From: RSA9 sp036381195
Lineage (GTDB): Bacteria; Gemmatimonadota; Gemmatimonadetes; Longimicrobiales; RSA9
DNA: 64,000 bases
Reading direction: 5' to 3'
Assembly: GCA_036381195.1 (NCBI GenBank)
Contig: DASVDH010000012.1
Coordinates: 15,131-79,130, forward strand
Shown here: one piece after another, positions 1 to 8,846 of the stretch
Layout: each line of letters opens with the position of its first letter
Position numbering within the stretch: the stretch's first letter is position 1
Made by a program: the position numbers and the translations under genes
Notes under the pieces: model-generated
Database searches by the model: none
What the model was told of the DNA's origin: nothing
What the model saw: only the letters and a program-made list of their open reading frames with translations

Positions 1-341
1 AGCGTGAGCAGGGCGAGCCCACCCCCGCGCTTCTGCGCCGCGCGATGGGCAGCCGCATCCGCCAGGACCTGACGCATGGCCCGCGCGGCCACTCGAAGGA
101 AGTGGACTCGATCCTTCCATGCCCGGTTGGCAGAGGGCAGCATCTTCAGGTAGGCCTCGTGAACGAGCGCCGTCGCATTGAGCGTCTCGCTCGCACGGTC
201 GCGCCGCACCGCTGCGGCCAGGCGGCGCAGCTCCTCGTAGACGAGGCAGAAGACGCGGTCCAGGGCCTCGCGGTCGCCACTGCCGGCCGCGCTCAGGAGG
301 CGAGTGATTGATGAGCTCGGGAGCGGATCCGGACACGGCAC
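1..341 (-). CDS. ECF-type RNA polymerase sigma factor, N-terminal part (runs off left edge)
   Basis: About 113 codons are visible before the window ends, so the C-terminal sigma-4 region is missing. After a GTG start (339-341), preceded in frame by a TGA at 345-347, the protein reads through a region-2-like segment. It contains REALDRVFCLVYEELRRLA, then TALVHEAYLKML, then RVHFLRVAARAMRQVLAD and a QKRGGG element. This pattern is typical of the ECF-like sigma subfamily often annotated TIGR02999/SinN, which in many genomes sits beside Ser/Thr kinases. Codon third positions are GC-rich, as in the neighbours. The start is uncertain because no clear ribosome binding site precedes the GTG. It is transcribed away from the glycan operon to the right. 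Confidence 0.8.
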   Translation of the reverse strand, partial: MPCPDPLPSSSITRLLSAAGSGDREALDRVFCLVYEELRRLAAAVRRDRASETLNATALVHEAYLKMLPSANRAWKDRVHFLRVAARAMRQVLADAAAHRAAQKRGGGLALLT

Positions 342-1077
342 AGGTCATCCTCGACGACATCATCAGGGCCGGCGCGCTGGCCTTACCTGGGCGCCGGCTT
401 CGCACGGCAGGCCCGTCGCGGGTCTTGCAACAAAGCACCGCTCACCGTTTCTGACCGGCCGGGCGGCCGGCTGCGCATGGCGGGCCCGGCGCAGGGGCGC
501 GATCCCCGAACGTGCCGGGGCGCCCCGCGCGGCGCCGGGCCCCGGCCGGGCACCACGTGCCCGCCGCCAGCGCCGCGATCGAACCGGGCCGGCGGAATAT
601 AGACCGGCATGCCACGACGATCCAGGGTCCGGCCCGGGTGATGCGATGGAGGTTCTCGACGACGGCCCGGTATGAAGGCCTGGAGCGCCAGGCGGCTGCT
701 CCGATGCCGGGCGCGCCTTCCCGACTCCCCGTTGCCGGAGACCTGGTTGCGGGTACCGTTGCCGCGGCAGTCGGGGCGGCCTCCGGCACGATGATTGCAA
801 CCCCGCCGGTCCTGACGCGAGCACGCCGGGGGCGCTGATCCCGGCCCCCATCTCCACGCCGATGCCGGCCGCCGCTGCATGAAACGGGCGGCGTCCACAC
901 CGCTGCCGAAGGCGGAACGTCTCTAGCACATCCCCACGCGATCGCGACGGGTGCCAAACGACCGGGCCGCGTGCCCGGCCGGTGGTGTGCGAACGCCCGC
1001 GAGGCGCCGGAGCTGCCGGCGAGCGCGCCTCGCCGTGGTGAGGCGTCAGCGGCAAGGAGAAGCGCCGAGGAGGATGC
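342..1077. other. Gap of about 735 bp without a recognisable gene
   Basis: Neither strand gives a protein-like translation here; the long open frames are Arg/Pro/Gly-rich shadows. A 46-codon frame from ATG 311 on the plus strand has an AGGAGG at 295-300, but it overlaps the sigma gene antisense and resembles nothing I know. The segment probably holds the promoters for the divergent sigma gene and glycan operon, but no convincing -35/-10 pair was seen. Confidence 0.4.
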
Positions 1078-2193
1078 GTGAGCCGACGGGTGTTGATCAC
1101 GGGCGGGGCTGGCTTCATCGGGTCCCACGTGGCCGACGCGCTCGTTGATCGGGGATACGAGGTCCGCGCTCTGGACAATCTCTCGCCGCAGGTGCATGGC
1201 CCGGATGCGGTGCGCCCGGGCTACCTGAACCGCGAGGTCGAGCTGATGGTCGCCGATGTGTGCGACCCGGCCGCGGTGCGGCGTGCGCTCGAGGGCGTGG
1301 ACGCCGTGTTCCACTTCGCGGCGATGGTCGGCGTGGGACAGAGCATGTACGAGGTGGCGCGCTACGCGCGCGTCAACGACATCGGCACGGCCGTGCTGCT
1401 GGAAGCGCTGATCGAGCGGCCGGTCGAACGTCTCGTCGTCGCCTCCAGCATGAGCGTCTACGGCGAGGGGCTGTACCGGTCGGCGACAGGTCCGGTGGAG
1501 GGCACGGAGCGCACGCGGGAGCAGCTCCAGCGGGGCGACTGGGAGGTGCGCGGGCCCGGCGGCGAGCCGCTGGTGCCCGTGGCGACGCCGGAGTGGAAGC
1601 GGCCGAGTCTGGCGTCCGTCTACGCGCTCTCCAAGTACGATCAGGAGCGGCTCTGTCTCATGATCGGCGCAGCGTACGGCATCCCGACCGTCGCGCTGCG
1701 CTTTTTCAACGTGTACGGGCCGCGCCAGGCGCTGTCCAACCCGTACACGGGCGTGCTCGCGATCTTCGCGGCGCGGCTGCTGAACGGCAACCCGCCGCTG
1801 ATCTTCGAGGATGGATACCAGCAGCGGGACTTCGTGAGCGTTTACGACATCGCGCGCGCGTGCGTGCTGGCGCTCGAGCGCCCCGAAGCGGTCGGGCTGG
1901 TCCTGAACGTGGGGAGCGGCCGGCCGTACACGATCCGGGAGGTCGCGTCGCGCGTGGCGCGCGCATTGGGCAGGGAAGAGATCGAGCCGCGGGTCACCGG
2001 GAAGTACCGCGTCGGCGACATCCGCCACTGCTATGCCGACATCACGCGTGCGCGGGAGGTGCTGGGGTACGAGCCGCGCGTGTCGTTCGACGACGGGCTG
2101 CTGGAGCTGGCCGGCTGGCTGGACGGCCAGCTCGCGCACGACCGCATCGAGCAGGCGAGCGCGGAGCTGGCGGCAAGGGGGCTGACCGTATGA
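1078..2193 (+). CDS. NAD-dependent epimerase/dehydratase (extended SDR)
   Basis: A 371-residue extended short-chain dehydrogenase. The Rossmann motif GGAGFIG is at residues 9-15, the catalytic pair is Tyr182 and Lys186 (YALSK), a Ser pair lies near 123, and RFFNVYGPRQ marks the substrate lobe. These enzymes oxidise and epimerise or dehydrate nucleotide-sugars using bound NAD. The GTG start at 1078 is supported by GAGGAGGA at 1066-1073. It is the first gene of a tightly overlapped plus-strand operon: its TGA overlaps the next ATG by four bases. The insertion around residues 140-175, between the Ser and Tyr motifs, is longer than in UDP-galactose epimerases, so the substrate cannot be named. 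It most likely supplies an activated sugar to the glycosyltransferases downstream. Confidence 0.9.
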   Translation: MSRRVLITGGAGFIGSHVADALVDRGYEVRALDNLSPQVHGPDAVRPGYLNREVELMVADVCDPAAVRRALEGVDAVFHFAAMVGVGQSMYEVARYARVNDIGTAVLLEALIERPVERLVVASSMSVYGEGLYRSATGPVEGTERTREQLQRGDWEVRGPGGEPLVPVATPEWKRPSLASVYALSKYDQERLCLMIGAAYGIPTVALRFFNVYGPRQALSNPYTGVLAIFAARLLNGNPPLIFEDGYQQRDFVSVYDIARACVLALERPEAVGLVLNVGSGRPYTIREVASRVARALGREEIEPRVTGKYRVGDIRHCYADITRAREVLGYEPRVSFDDGLLELAGWLDGQLAHDRIEQASAELAARGLTV

Positions 2194-3311
2194 CGGCGGG
2201 GGAGAAACCGGGCCGGAGGCCGAAGGAGCCGCTGCGCATCGTACGGCCCCGGCCGGCAGGCGCGGCGGTGCTGATCACGGGCGGCGCCGGCTTCGTGGGC
2301 ACCAATCTGGCCCACCGGCTGCTGTCCCGCGGCGAGAGCGTGCTGGTGCTGGACAACCTGTCCCGGCCCGGCGTCGAGCGGAACCTCAGGTGGCTGTGCG
2401 CCGCTCACGCCGGCGGCGTGCGCGTGGAGGTGGCGGACGTGCGGGATGCAGCCGCGGTCGCGCGGGCCGTGGCGCAGGCGCGCCAGGTGTTCCACTTCGC
2501 GGCCCAGGTCGCCGTCACGACGAGCCTGAGCGATCCACTCGGGGACTTCGACGTCAACGCGCGAGGCACGCTGAACGTGCTCGAGGCCCTGCGCGCCCTG
2601 TCGGATCCCCCGCCTCTCATCTTCACATCCACCAACAAAGTGTACGGCGGGCTGCAGGACGTCGAGCTGGTACGCCGCGCGGACCGATACGAGCCGGCGG
2701 ACGGCGAGCTGCGCGCGCACGGCATCGCCGAGAGCCGGCCACTGGACTTCCACACGCCGTACGGCTGCTCCAAGGGCGCGGCAGACCAGTACGTGCTCGA
2801 CTATGCACGGTCGTTCGGGATCGATGCCGTCGTGTTCCGGATGAGCTGCATCTACGGCCCGCACCAGTGCGGGACGGAGGATCAGGGCTGGGTCGCGCAC
2901 TTCGCGCTGCGCGCGCTCCGGGGCGAGCCGATCACGCTGTACGGCGACGGGTTCCAGGTCCGGGACGTGCTCTTCATTGACGACCTGCTGGACGCGTTCG
3001 ACCTCGCCTGCGAGAACATGCACCGGCTGGCCGGGCGTGCGTTCAACATCGGCGGCGGGCCTGCGAACGCGGTGAGCCTGCTCGAGGTGGTGGATGCGAT
3101 CGCCGCGCTTTCCGGCCGGCGTCCGGCGATCGAGTTCGGCGCGTGGCGCGCGGGGGACCAGCGGTACTACGTCTCGGACACACGCGCCTTCCGCGGTGCG
3201 ACGGGATGGGAAGCGCGGGTGTCCGTACACGAGGGGATGAGCCGCATGTGCGACTGGCTGCGCCAGGCGCAGGGCATGCGGAGCAAGGTGCACGCGAGCG
3301 AGCCGGCATGA
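2190..3311 (+). CDS. NAD-dependent sugar epimerase, CDP-paratose 2-epimerase-like
   Basis: A 373-residue extended SDR. GGAGFVG lies at residues 31-37 after a 25-residue polar N-terminal extension. The catalytic motif is YGCSK (Tyr191, Lys195) and TSTNKVYG lies at about 146-153. The blocks STNKVYG, YGCSKGAAD, CIYGPHQ and EDQGWVAHF are typical of CDP-paratose/tyvelose 2-epimerases, so NDP-sugar C2 epimerisation is plausible, but the nucleotide and sugar are unproven. The start ATG overlaps the previous stop (ATGA at 2190-2193), and its own stop overlaps the next start the same way, which implies translational coupling. It is a paralogue of the preceding SDR. Together they suggest two successive sugar modifications within one pathway. 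Confidence 0.85.
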   Translation: MTAGEKPGRRPKEPLRIVRPRPAGAAVLITGGAGFVGTNLAHRLLSRGESVLVLDNLSRPGVERNLRWLCAAHAGGVRVEVADVRDAAAVARAVAQARQVFHFAAQVAVTTSLSDPLGDFDVNARGTLNVLEALRALSDPPPLIFTSTNKVYGGLQDVELVRRADRYEPADGELRAHGIAESRPLDFHTPYGCSKGAADQYVLDYARSFGIDAVVFRMSCIYGPHQCGTEDQGWVAHFALRALRGEPITLYGDGFQVRDVLFIDDLLDAFDLACENMHRLAGRAFNIGGGPANAVSLLEVVDAIAALSGRRPAIEFGAWRAGDQRYYVSDTRAFRGATGWEARVSVHEGMSRMCDWLRQAQGMRSKVHASEPA

Positions 3312-4282
3312 GAGGGGATCGTCCCGAGATGCGGGCTGCGGTGATCGCCGCCCCGGGGCGCGCCCGCGTGACGCACCTCGCCCGCCCCGAGCCCGGGGCG
3401 GGCGAGGTGCTCGTCCGGATCGAGGGCTGCGGCGTGTGCGGGTCGAACGCGCCGGTGTGGGAAGGGCGGAGCTGGTTCGAGTACCCGCAGCCGCCGGGGA
3501 CGCCGGGGCACGAGGGCTGGGGCCGCATCGAGGCCCTGGGACCGGACGTGGCGGGCGTGGCGGAGGGCCAGCGCGTCGCGCTGCTGTCCTACCGCGCGTT
3601 CGCGGAGTACGACGTCGCTCCCGCGGATGCGGTCGTGCCGCTGCCGCCGTCGCTCGACGCGGTGCCGTTCCCGGGCGAGGCGCTGGGCTGCGCATTGAAC
3701 GTGAGCCGGCGCAGCGGCTTCGGGCCAGGGCAGGTGGTCGCCGTCGTGGGCGTGGGGTTCCTCGGTGCGCTGGTCGTGCAGCGGGCGGCGCACGCAGGGG
3801 CCTCCGTGATCGCGATCTCGCGGCGCGCATCCTCGCTGGAGGTCGCCCGGCGTTTTGGCGCGGCCGAGACCATCGCGCTGGGCGATCGTCGCGCCGTCGT
3901 GGAGCGCGTCATGGCGCTGACCGGCGGACAGGGCTGTGACGTGGTGGTCGAGGCCGCGGGTCTCCAGGAGCCGCTGGACGTGGCGGGCGAGCTGACGCGC
4001 GAGCGCGGCCGGCTCGTCATTGCCGGCTATCACCAGGACGGCCCGCGGCAGGTGGACCTCCGGCTCTGGAACTGGCGGGGCCTGGACGTGATCAACGCGC
4101 ACGAGCGGGCGCCGGCCGCCTACGTGGCGGGCATGCGGGAGGCGGTCGATGTGGTCGCTCGCGGGGAGCTCGACCCGACCCCCCTCTTCACCCACTCGTT
4201 TCCCCTCGACCGGATCGGCGATGCGCTGCGCACGCTGCAGGAGCGGCCGGCCGGGTTCATGAAGGCGCTGGTGCTGGCATGA
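3308..4282 (+). CDS. Zinc-binding medium-chain dehydrogenase (MDR family)
   Basis: A 324-residue alcohol-dehydrogenase-fold oxidoreductase. The catalytic-zinc region shows CGVCGS (Cys41-Ser46), GHEGWG (His68, Glu69) and a later GE at about 123-124. The cofactor fold carries GVGFLG near residues 148-153. The structural-zinc four-cysteine lobe of classical family members is absent, so the protein is shorter than typical. Enzymes of this type oxidise polyols or sugar alcohols with NAD(P). The ATG at 3308 overlaps the upstream stop; an internal ATG at 3329 that trims seven residues is the alternative start. Position between a sugar epimerase and a Gfo/Idh oxidoreductase suggests a redox step on a sugar or cyclitol precursor. 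The substrate is unknown. Confidence 0.85.
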   Translation: MRGDRPEMRAAVIAAPGRARVTHLARPEPGAGEVLVRIEGCGVCGSNAPVWEGRSWFEYPQPPGTPGHEGWGRIEALGPDVAGVAEGQRVALLSYRAFAEYDVAPADAVVPLPPSLDAVPFPGEALGCALNVSRRSGFGPGQVVAVVGVGFLGALVVQRAAHAGASVIAISRRASSLEVARRFGAAETIALGDRRAVVERVMALTGGQGCDVVVEAAGLQEPLDVAGELTRERGRLVIAGYHQDGPRQVDLRLWNWRGLDVINAHERAPAAYVAGMREAVDVVARGELDPTPLFTHSFPLDRIGDALRTLQERPAGFMKALVLA

Positions 4283-5364
4283 CCGGGAGAGGCGAGATGC
4301 GGGGCGCCCGGAGCACCGGAGCGGGGCAGGCCGTGGCCGCTGCCCCTGCCGCTCGGCCGCGGCTCGGCTTCCTGGGCGTGGGCTGGATCGGGCTGAACCG
4401 GCTGCAGGCGGTGGCCCACAGCGGGCTGGCCGAGATCGCCGCGATCGCGGATCCCGTGGCGGAGATGGTGGGGATGGCGGCGGCGGTGGCGCCCGGCGCG
4501 GTGCAGGCGCGCTCGCTCGCCGACCTGTTGTCCCTGGACCTGGACGGCGTGGTGATCGCGACGCCGAGCGCGCTGCACGCGGAGCAGGCGGTCGCGGCGC
4601 TGGAGCGGGGGATGGCGGTCTTCTGCCAGAAGCCGCTCGCGCGGACGGCGGCGGAGGCGCGGCGAGTGGTGGATGCGGCGCGCGCAGCGGACCGCCTGCT
4701 CGCCGTGGATCTGTCCTACCGGTACACCGAGGGCATGCAGCGCATCCGGAGTCTGGTGCGTCGGGGCGAGCTGGGCCGCGTCTATGCGCTGGACCTGCGA
4801 TTCCACAACGCGTACGGGCCGGACAAGCCGTGGTTCCGCGATCCCCGGCTCGCCGGCGGCGGCTGCCTGATGGACCTCGGCATCCACCTGGTGGACCTGG
4901 CGCTCTGGACGCTGGACTACCCGGCCGTGCGTGCGGCGCGCGGCCGGCTCTTCGCACGTGGGCAGCCGTTGGCCGATGCGGCTGCGGTGGTGGAAGACTA
5001 CGCGGTCGCCGAGCTCGAGCTCGAGGGAGAGGCCTGCGCTCGGATCGCGTGCTCGTGGAACCTGCCGGCGGGCCGGGACGCGGTGATCGAGGCCGAGTTC
5101 TACGGCACGCGCGGCGGCGCCGCGCTGCGCAACGTCAACGGCTCGTTCTACGACTTCACCGCGGAGCGCTACGACGGCACGGCGCGCGAGGTGCTCGGCC
5201 GGCCGCCGGATGCGTGGAGCGGACGCGCGATCGTGGAGTGGACGCGCCGGTTGGCGGCGGGCGAGCGCTTCGATGCCGAGGCGGAACGGCTGGTGGACGT
5301 GGCCACGGTGCTGGACCGGCTCTACGGCCGCGAGCCGCCGGGCACCCTCGAGGCGGGAGGCTGA
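4279..5364 (+). CDS. Gfo/Idh/MocA family oxidoreductase
   Basis: A 361-residue NAD(P)-dependent oxidoreductase. The N-terminal Rossmann domain carries GVGWIG at about 33-38. The usual EKP motif reads CQKP (Gln117, Lys118, Pro119): the lysine is kept and the acid replaced by glutamine. The C-terminal domain shows the GGGCLMDLGIHLVD signature with the expected Asp and His. Family members oxidise or reduce sugars, inositols and sugar acids. The start overlaps the previous stop (ATGA), but an ATG at 4297 would remove a low-complexity leader and is equally possible. It sits between the dehydrogenase and the glycosyltransferase block, so it probably acts on the same sugar intermediate. Confidence 0.88.
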   Translation: MTGRGEMRGARSTGAGQAVAAAPAARPRLGFLGVGWIGLNRLQAVAHSGLAEIAAIADPVAEMVGMAAAVAPGAVQARSLADLLSLDLDGVVIATPSALHAEQAVAALERGMAVFCQKPLARTAAEARRVVDAARAADRLLAVDLSYRYTEGMQRIRSLVRRGELGRVYALDLRFHNAYGPDKPWFRDPRLAGGGCLMDLGIHLVDLALWTLDYPAVRAARGRLFARGQPLADAAAVVEDYAVAELELEGEACARIACSWNLPAGRDAVIEAEFYGTRGGAALRNVNGSFYDFTAERYDGTAREVLGRPPDAWSGRAIVEWTRRLAAGERFDAEAERLVDVATVLDRLYGREPPGTLEAGG

Positions 5365-5369
5365 GCGCC

Positions 5370-6485
5370 GTGCGCGTCGTCCTGTTCTGCCAGTCGCTGG
5401 TCTCTGATTGGAACCACGGGAACGCCCACTTCCTGCGCGGCATCGTCGCGGAGATGCAGGCGCGCGGCATCGCCGTGGACGTGTACGAGCCCGAGGACGG
5501 GTGGAGCATGCGCAACCTCATCGCGGAGTGCGGGCCGGACGCGATCGCGCGCTTCCACCGCGTCTTTCCGGGCCTGCGCAGCACGCGTTATCGGCTCGGG
5601 ACGCTGGACCTCGAGCGGGTGCTCGATGGGGCGGACCTGGTCCTGGTCCACGAGTGGAACGAGCCGGAGCTGGTCCGGCGCGTCGGGGAGCTGCGGCGGC
5701 AGGCGAATTTCCGGCTGCTCTTCCACGACACGCACCACCGCGCGGTCACCGACCGCAGGAGCATGGAGGCGTACGACCTGCGCCACTACGATGGCGTCCT
5801 CGCGTTCGGCGCGGTGATCCGCGACCTGTACCTCGAGCGCGGCTGGGCTCGCGCCGCGTGGACGTGGCACGAGGCCGCCGACACGCGCGTGTTCCGCCCC
5901 GTTCCGCGCGAGGAGCGCGAGGGCGACCTGGTGTGGGTCGGGAACTGGGGGGACGAAGAGCGGACCGCGGAGCTGCGTCGCTTCATCGTCGAGCCCGTGC
6001 GCGAGCTGGGACTCGAGGCACGCGTGTACGGGGTCCGCTACCCGGAGGACGCGCGCCGGCTGCTCGCGGAGGCGGGCATCGACTACGGGGGGTGGCTGCC
6101 CAACGACCGGGTGCCGGCGGTGTTCGCGGCGTTCGACGTGACGGTGCACGTCCCACGGCGGCCGTACGTCGAGGCGCTGCCGGGGATTCCGACGATCCGC
6201 GTGTTCGAGGCGCTGGCCTGCGGGATCCCGCTGATCTGCTCGCCGTGGGAGGATGCGGAAGGGCTCTTCACGCCCAGCGCGGACTACCTGGTGGCGCGGG
6301 ATGGCGCGGAGATGCGGCGGCTGCTGCGCGACGTGCTCGAGGACCGCGACCTGGCCACGGCGCTCGCCGCGCACGGGCTCCACACGATCCGCGCACGCCA
6401 CACGTGCGCGCACCGGGTGGACGAGCTGCTCGGCATCTACGCGGGGCTCGCGCCGCGGCGCACGGAAGGAGTCGTGGCCGTATGA
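5370..6485 (+). CDS. Glycosyltransferase, CgeB/GT1-like (first of three tandem paralogues)
   Basis: A 371-residue GT-B-type glycosyltransferase. The N-terminus (VVLFCQSLVSDWNHGNAHF) matches the start of the two following genes. The C-terminal nucleotide-sugar half carries RVFEALACGIPLICSPWED and YLVARDGAEM, the Glyco_trans_1_2 (CgeB-like) pattern. The GTG start at 5370 follows GGGAGG at 5355-5360, and the stop overlaps the next start (ATGA). It is the most divergent of the three: it has PGIPTIRVFEA where the other two have a GYSP-R-FEA motif. No transmembrane segment or signal peptide is seen, so it should act in the cytoplasm, adding a sugar to a carrier or small-molecule acceptor. Donor and acceptor cannot be read from sequence. 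Confidence 0.85.
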   Translation: MRVVLFCQSLVSDWNHGNAHFLRGIVAEMQARGIAVDVYEPEDGWSMRNLIAECGPDAIARFHRVFPGLRSTRYRLGTLDLERVLDGADLVLVHEWNEPELVRRVGELRRQANFRLLFHDTHHRAVTDRRSMEAYDLRHYDGVLAFGAVIRDLYLERGWARAAWTWHEAADTRVFRPVPREEREGDLVWVGNWGDEERTAELRRFIVEPVRELGLEARVYGVRYPEDARRLLAEAGIDYGGWLPNDRVPAVFAAFDVTVHVPRRPYVEALPGIPTIRVFEALACGIPLICSPWEDAEGLFTPSADYLVARDGAEMRRLLRDVLEDRDLATALAAHGLHTIRARHTCAHRVDELLGIYAGLAPRRTEGVVAV

Positions 6486-7588
6486 GCGCGCCGCTGGAGA
6501 TCGCGTTCTTCGGGTCGAGTCTCGTCTCGGCCTACTGGAACGGAGCCGCGACGTATTACCGCGGACTGCTGCGCGCGCTCGCGGCGCGCGGGCACCGCAT
6601 CACCTTCTACGAGCCGGACGCGTACGGGCGCCAGGAGCACCGGGACATGCCGGACCCGGAGTGGGCGCGCGTCGTCGTGTACCGGGGTGAGGAGGGCGCC
6701 CTGCGTGCGCTCGAGTCCGCGCGCGGTGCGGACCTAGTGGTGAAGGCGAGCGGCGTGGGCGTCCACGACGCGCTGCTCGAGGAGGGCGTGCTGGCGCTGC
6801 GGCGGCCAGGGATGCTGGTCGCGTTCTGGGACGTGGACGCGCCCGCCACGCTGGACCGCCTGGAGCGCGACCCAGCCGATCCGTTCCGCGCGCTGGTGCC
6901 ACGCTACGACGTCGTGTTCACCTACGGCGGCGGGCCGCCCGTGGTGAAGCGCTACCTGCGCCGCGGCGCGCGGCTGTGCGCCCCCATCTACAACGCGCTC
7001 GACCCGGAGACGCACCATCCGGCCGCGGCCGACCCGCGCTTCGACGTGGACCTCGCGTTCCTGGGCAACCGGCTGCCGGACCGGGAGGCGCGGGTCGAGG
7101 AGTTCTTCCTCGGCGCCGCCGTGCGGCTGCCGGGCCGGCGCTTCCTGCTCGCGGGCAACGGCTGGGAGGACAAGCCGGTGCCGCCCAACGTGCGGCGGCT
7201 GGGGCACCTCTACACGCGGGACCACAACGCGTTCAACTCGACGCCTCTCGCGGTGCTGAACGTAAACCGCGAGAGCATGGCGCGCTGCGGGTACTCGCCG
7301 CCGACGCGCGTGTTCGAGGCGGCGGGCGCCGGCGCCTGCCTGATCACGGATGCGTGGGATGGCATCGAGCACTTCCTCGAGCCCGGCCGGGAGGTGCTCG
7401 TGGCCCGGGACGGCGCCGAGGTCGCCGGGCACCTCGCGGCGCTGGATCCGGCCCGCGCACGGGCGCTCGGCGCAGCGGCGCGCCGGCGCATCCTCGCCGG
7501 GCACACGTACGCGCACCGCGCGGCGGAGGTCGAGCGGGTGCTCGACGCGCTCGTCGCCGCATCCCCGCGGCGGGAGGTGCGGCGGTGA
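6482..7588 (+). CDS. Glycosyltransferase, CgeB-like (second tandem paralogue)
   Basis: A 368-residue GT-B glycosyltransferase. The N-terminal block IAFFGSSLVSAYWNGAATYY is followed by an EPDAY segment and a conserved FWDVDAPATLDRL. The C-terminal half has NVNRESMARCGYSPPTRVFE, then CLITDAWDGIEHF and EVLVARDG, which are the GT1/CgeB donor-binding elements. The ATG start overlaps the previous TGA and the stop overlaps the next GTG (GTGA). It is closest to the next gene, with which it shares the GYSP-R-FEAA-G-ITD-W-G sequence pattern. Its close coupling suggests stepwise sugar addition with its two neighbours. The product is unknown. Confidence 0.87.
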   Translation: MSAPLEIAFFGSSLVSAYWNGAATYYRGLLRALAARGHRITFYEPDAYGRQEHRDMPDPEWARVVVYRGEEGALRALESARGADLVVKASGVGVHDALLEEGVLALRRPGMLVAFWDVDAPATLDRLERDPADPFRALVPRYDVVFTYGGGPPVVKRYLRRGARLCAPIYNALDPETHHPAAADPRFDVDLAFLGNRLPDREARVEEFFLGAAVRLPGRRFLLAGNGWEDKPVPPNVRRLGHLYTRDHNAFNSTPLAVLNVNRESMARCGYSPPTRVFEAAGAGACLITDAWDGIEHFLEPGREVLVARDGAEVAGHLAALDPARARALGAAARRRILAGHTYAHRAAEVERVLDALVAASPRREVRR

Positions 7589-8799
7589 GCGGCGGCCGGC
7601 TCGCCGGCACGCGGGGCCGCCCGCCGCGGCGGCCGCGCGAGCGTGCGCCGGGGCTCCCCACGCGGCGACGGGAGGAAGCGGCGGCGGCCGGGATCACCCC
7701 GCCGGGGCGCAGCCCGGACCCGCTGCGGATCGTGATCCTGGGGCTGTCCATCACGTCGTCCTGGGGGAACGGCCACGCCACCACGTACCGCGGGCTGGTG
7801 CGCGAGCTGGCCGCGCGCGGCCACGATGTGCTGTTCCTCGAGCGCGACGTGCCGTGGTACGCCGAGAACCGGGACCTGCCCAGGCCGCCGTACGGCCGGA
7901 CGGAGCTGTACCGCAGCCTGACGGAGCTGCGGGACCGCTTCACCCGCGACGTGCGGGAGGCCGACCTCGTGATCGTCGGCTCGTACGTGCCGGAGGGGAT
8001 CGCGGTCGGCGAATGGATCACACGCACGGCCTGCGGCGCGACGGCGTTCTACGACATCGACACGCCGGTCACGCTGGCCAAGCTCGCGCGGCGGGAGGCA
8101 GAGTACCTCTCGCCGGAGCTCGTGGGCCGCTACCACCTCTACCTCTCGTTCACGGGCGGCCCGATCCTGGAGTGCATCGAGCGCGAGTACGGCTCGCCCA
8201 TGGCGCGGCCGCTGCACTGCTCGGTGGACCCGCGCCTCTACCATCCCGAGCCGCGGAGGCCGCGCTGGGATCTGGGCTACATGGGGACGTACAGCGCCGA
8301 CCGGCATGCCACGCTCGAGCGCCTCATGCTGGGGCCGGCCCGGGGTTGGCGGCGGGGCCGCTTCATCGTGGCCGGCGCCCTGTACCCCGAGACGCTGGTC
8401 TGGCCGCCGAACGTCGAGCGGGTCGTGCACCTGCCGCCGGCCGCGCATCGCGAGTTCTACAACGCACAGCGCTTCACGCTGAACATCACGCGGGAGCAGA
8501 TGGTCGCGGCCGGCTATTCGCCCAGCGTGCGGCTGTTCGAAGCGGCGGCGTGCGGCACGCCCATCATCACGGACTGGTGGGAGGGGCTGGACCAGTTCTT
8601 CCGGCCGGGCGAGGAGATCCTCGTCGCCCGCAGGGGCGCCGACACGCTCGAGTTCCTGCGCACGCTGGGCGGGGCCGAGCGCCGCCGGATCGGCCTGCGG
8701 GCGCGTGCACGCGTGCTGCGGGAGCACACGGCCGCGCACCGGGCGCTCGAGCTGGAACGGTACGCGAGGGAAGTGCTGCAACGGCAGCCGGCGGGTTGA
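7585..8799 (+). CDS. Glycosyltransferase, CgeB-like (third tandem paralogue)
   Basis: A 404-residue GT-B glycosyltransferase. A basic, low-complexity leader of about 45 residues precedes the domain, which begins IVILGLSITSSWGNGHATTY. FYDIDTPVTLAKL matches the aspartate-rich block of its upstream paralogue, and the C-terminal half has NITREQMVAAGYSPSVRLFE, TPIITDWWEGLDQFF and EILVARRG. The GTG start at 7585 overlaps the preceding stop and has GGGAGG at 7572-7577. An internal start after the basic leader is possible. This gene ends the strictly overlapped run: 47 bp separate it from the methyltransferase. The tandem paralogues most likely build a short oligosaccharide or glycoside. Confidence 0.87.
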   Translation: MSGGRLAGTRGRPPRRPRERAPGLPTRRREEAAAAGITPPGRSPDPLRIVILGLSITSSWGNGHATTYRGLVRELAARGHDVLFLERDVPWYAENRDLPRPPYGRTELYRSLTELRDRFTRDVREADLVIVGSYVPEGIAVGEWITRTACGATAFYDIDTPVTLAKLARREAEYLSPELVGRYHLYLSFTGGPILECIEREYGSPMARPLHCSVDPRLYHPEPRRPRWDLGYMGTYSADRHATLERLMLGPARGWRRGRFIVAGALYPETLVWPPNVERVVHLPPAAHREFYNAQRFTLNITREQMVAAGYSPSVRLFEAAACGTPIITDWWEGLDQFFRPGEEILVARRGADTLEFLRTLGGAERRRIGLRARARVLREHTAAHRALELERYAREVLQRQPAG

Positions 8800-8846
8800 C
8801 GCCTGCCGGCCGGCGCGCGGGTCCCCCGCGCGCGGAGGAAGGAGCA

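Noticed and set aside
311..451. 46-codon plus-strand frame with an AGGAGG ribosome binding site
   Set aside because: It overlaps the sigma-factor start antisense and its translation resembles no family; the AGGAGG is explained by Leu-Leu-Ser codons of the sigma gene.
363..1178. Long minus-strand frame of 271 codons
   Set aside because: Arg/Pro/Ala-rich shadow typical of GC-rich DNA, and it overlaps the start of the first SDR gene.
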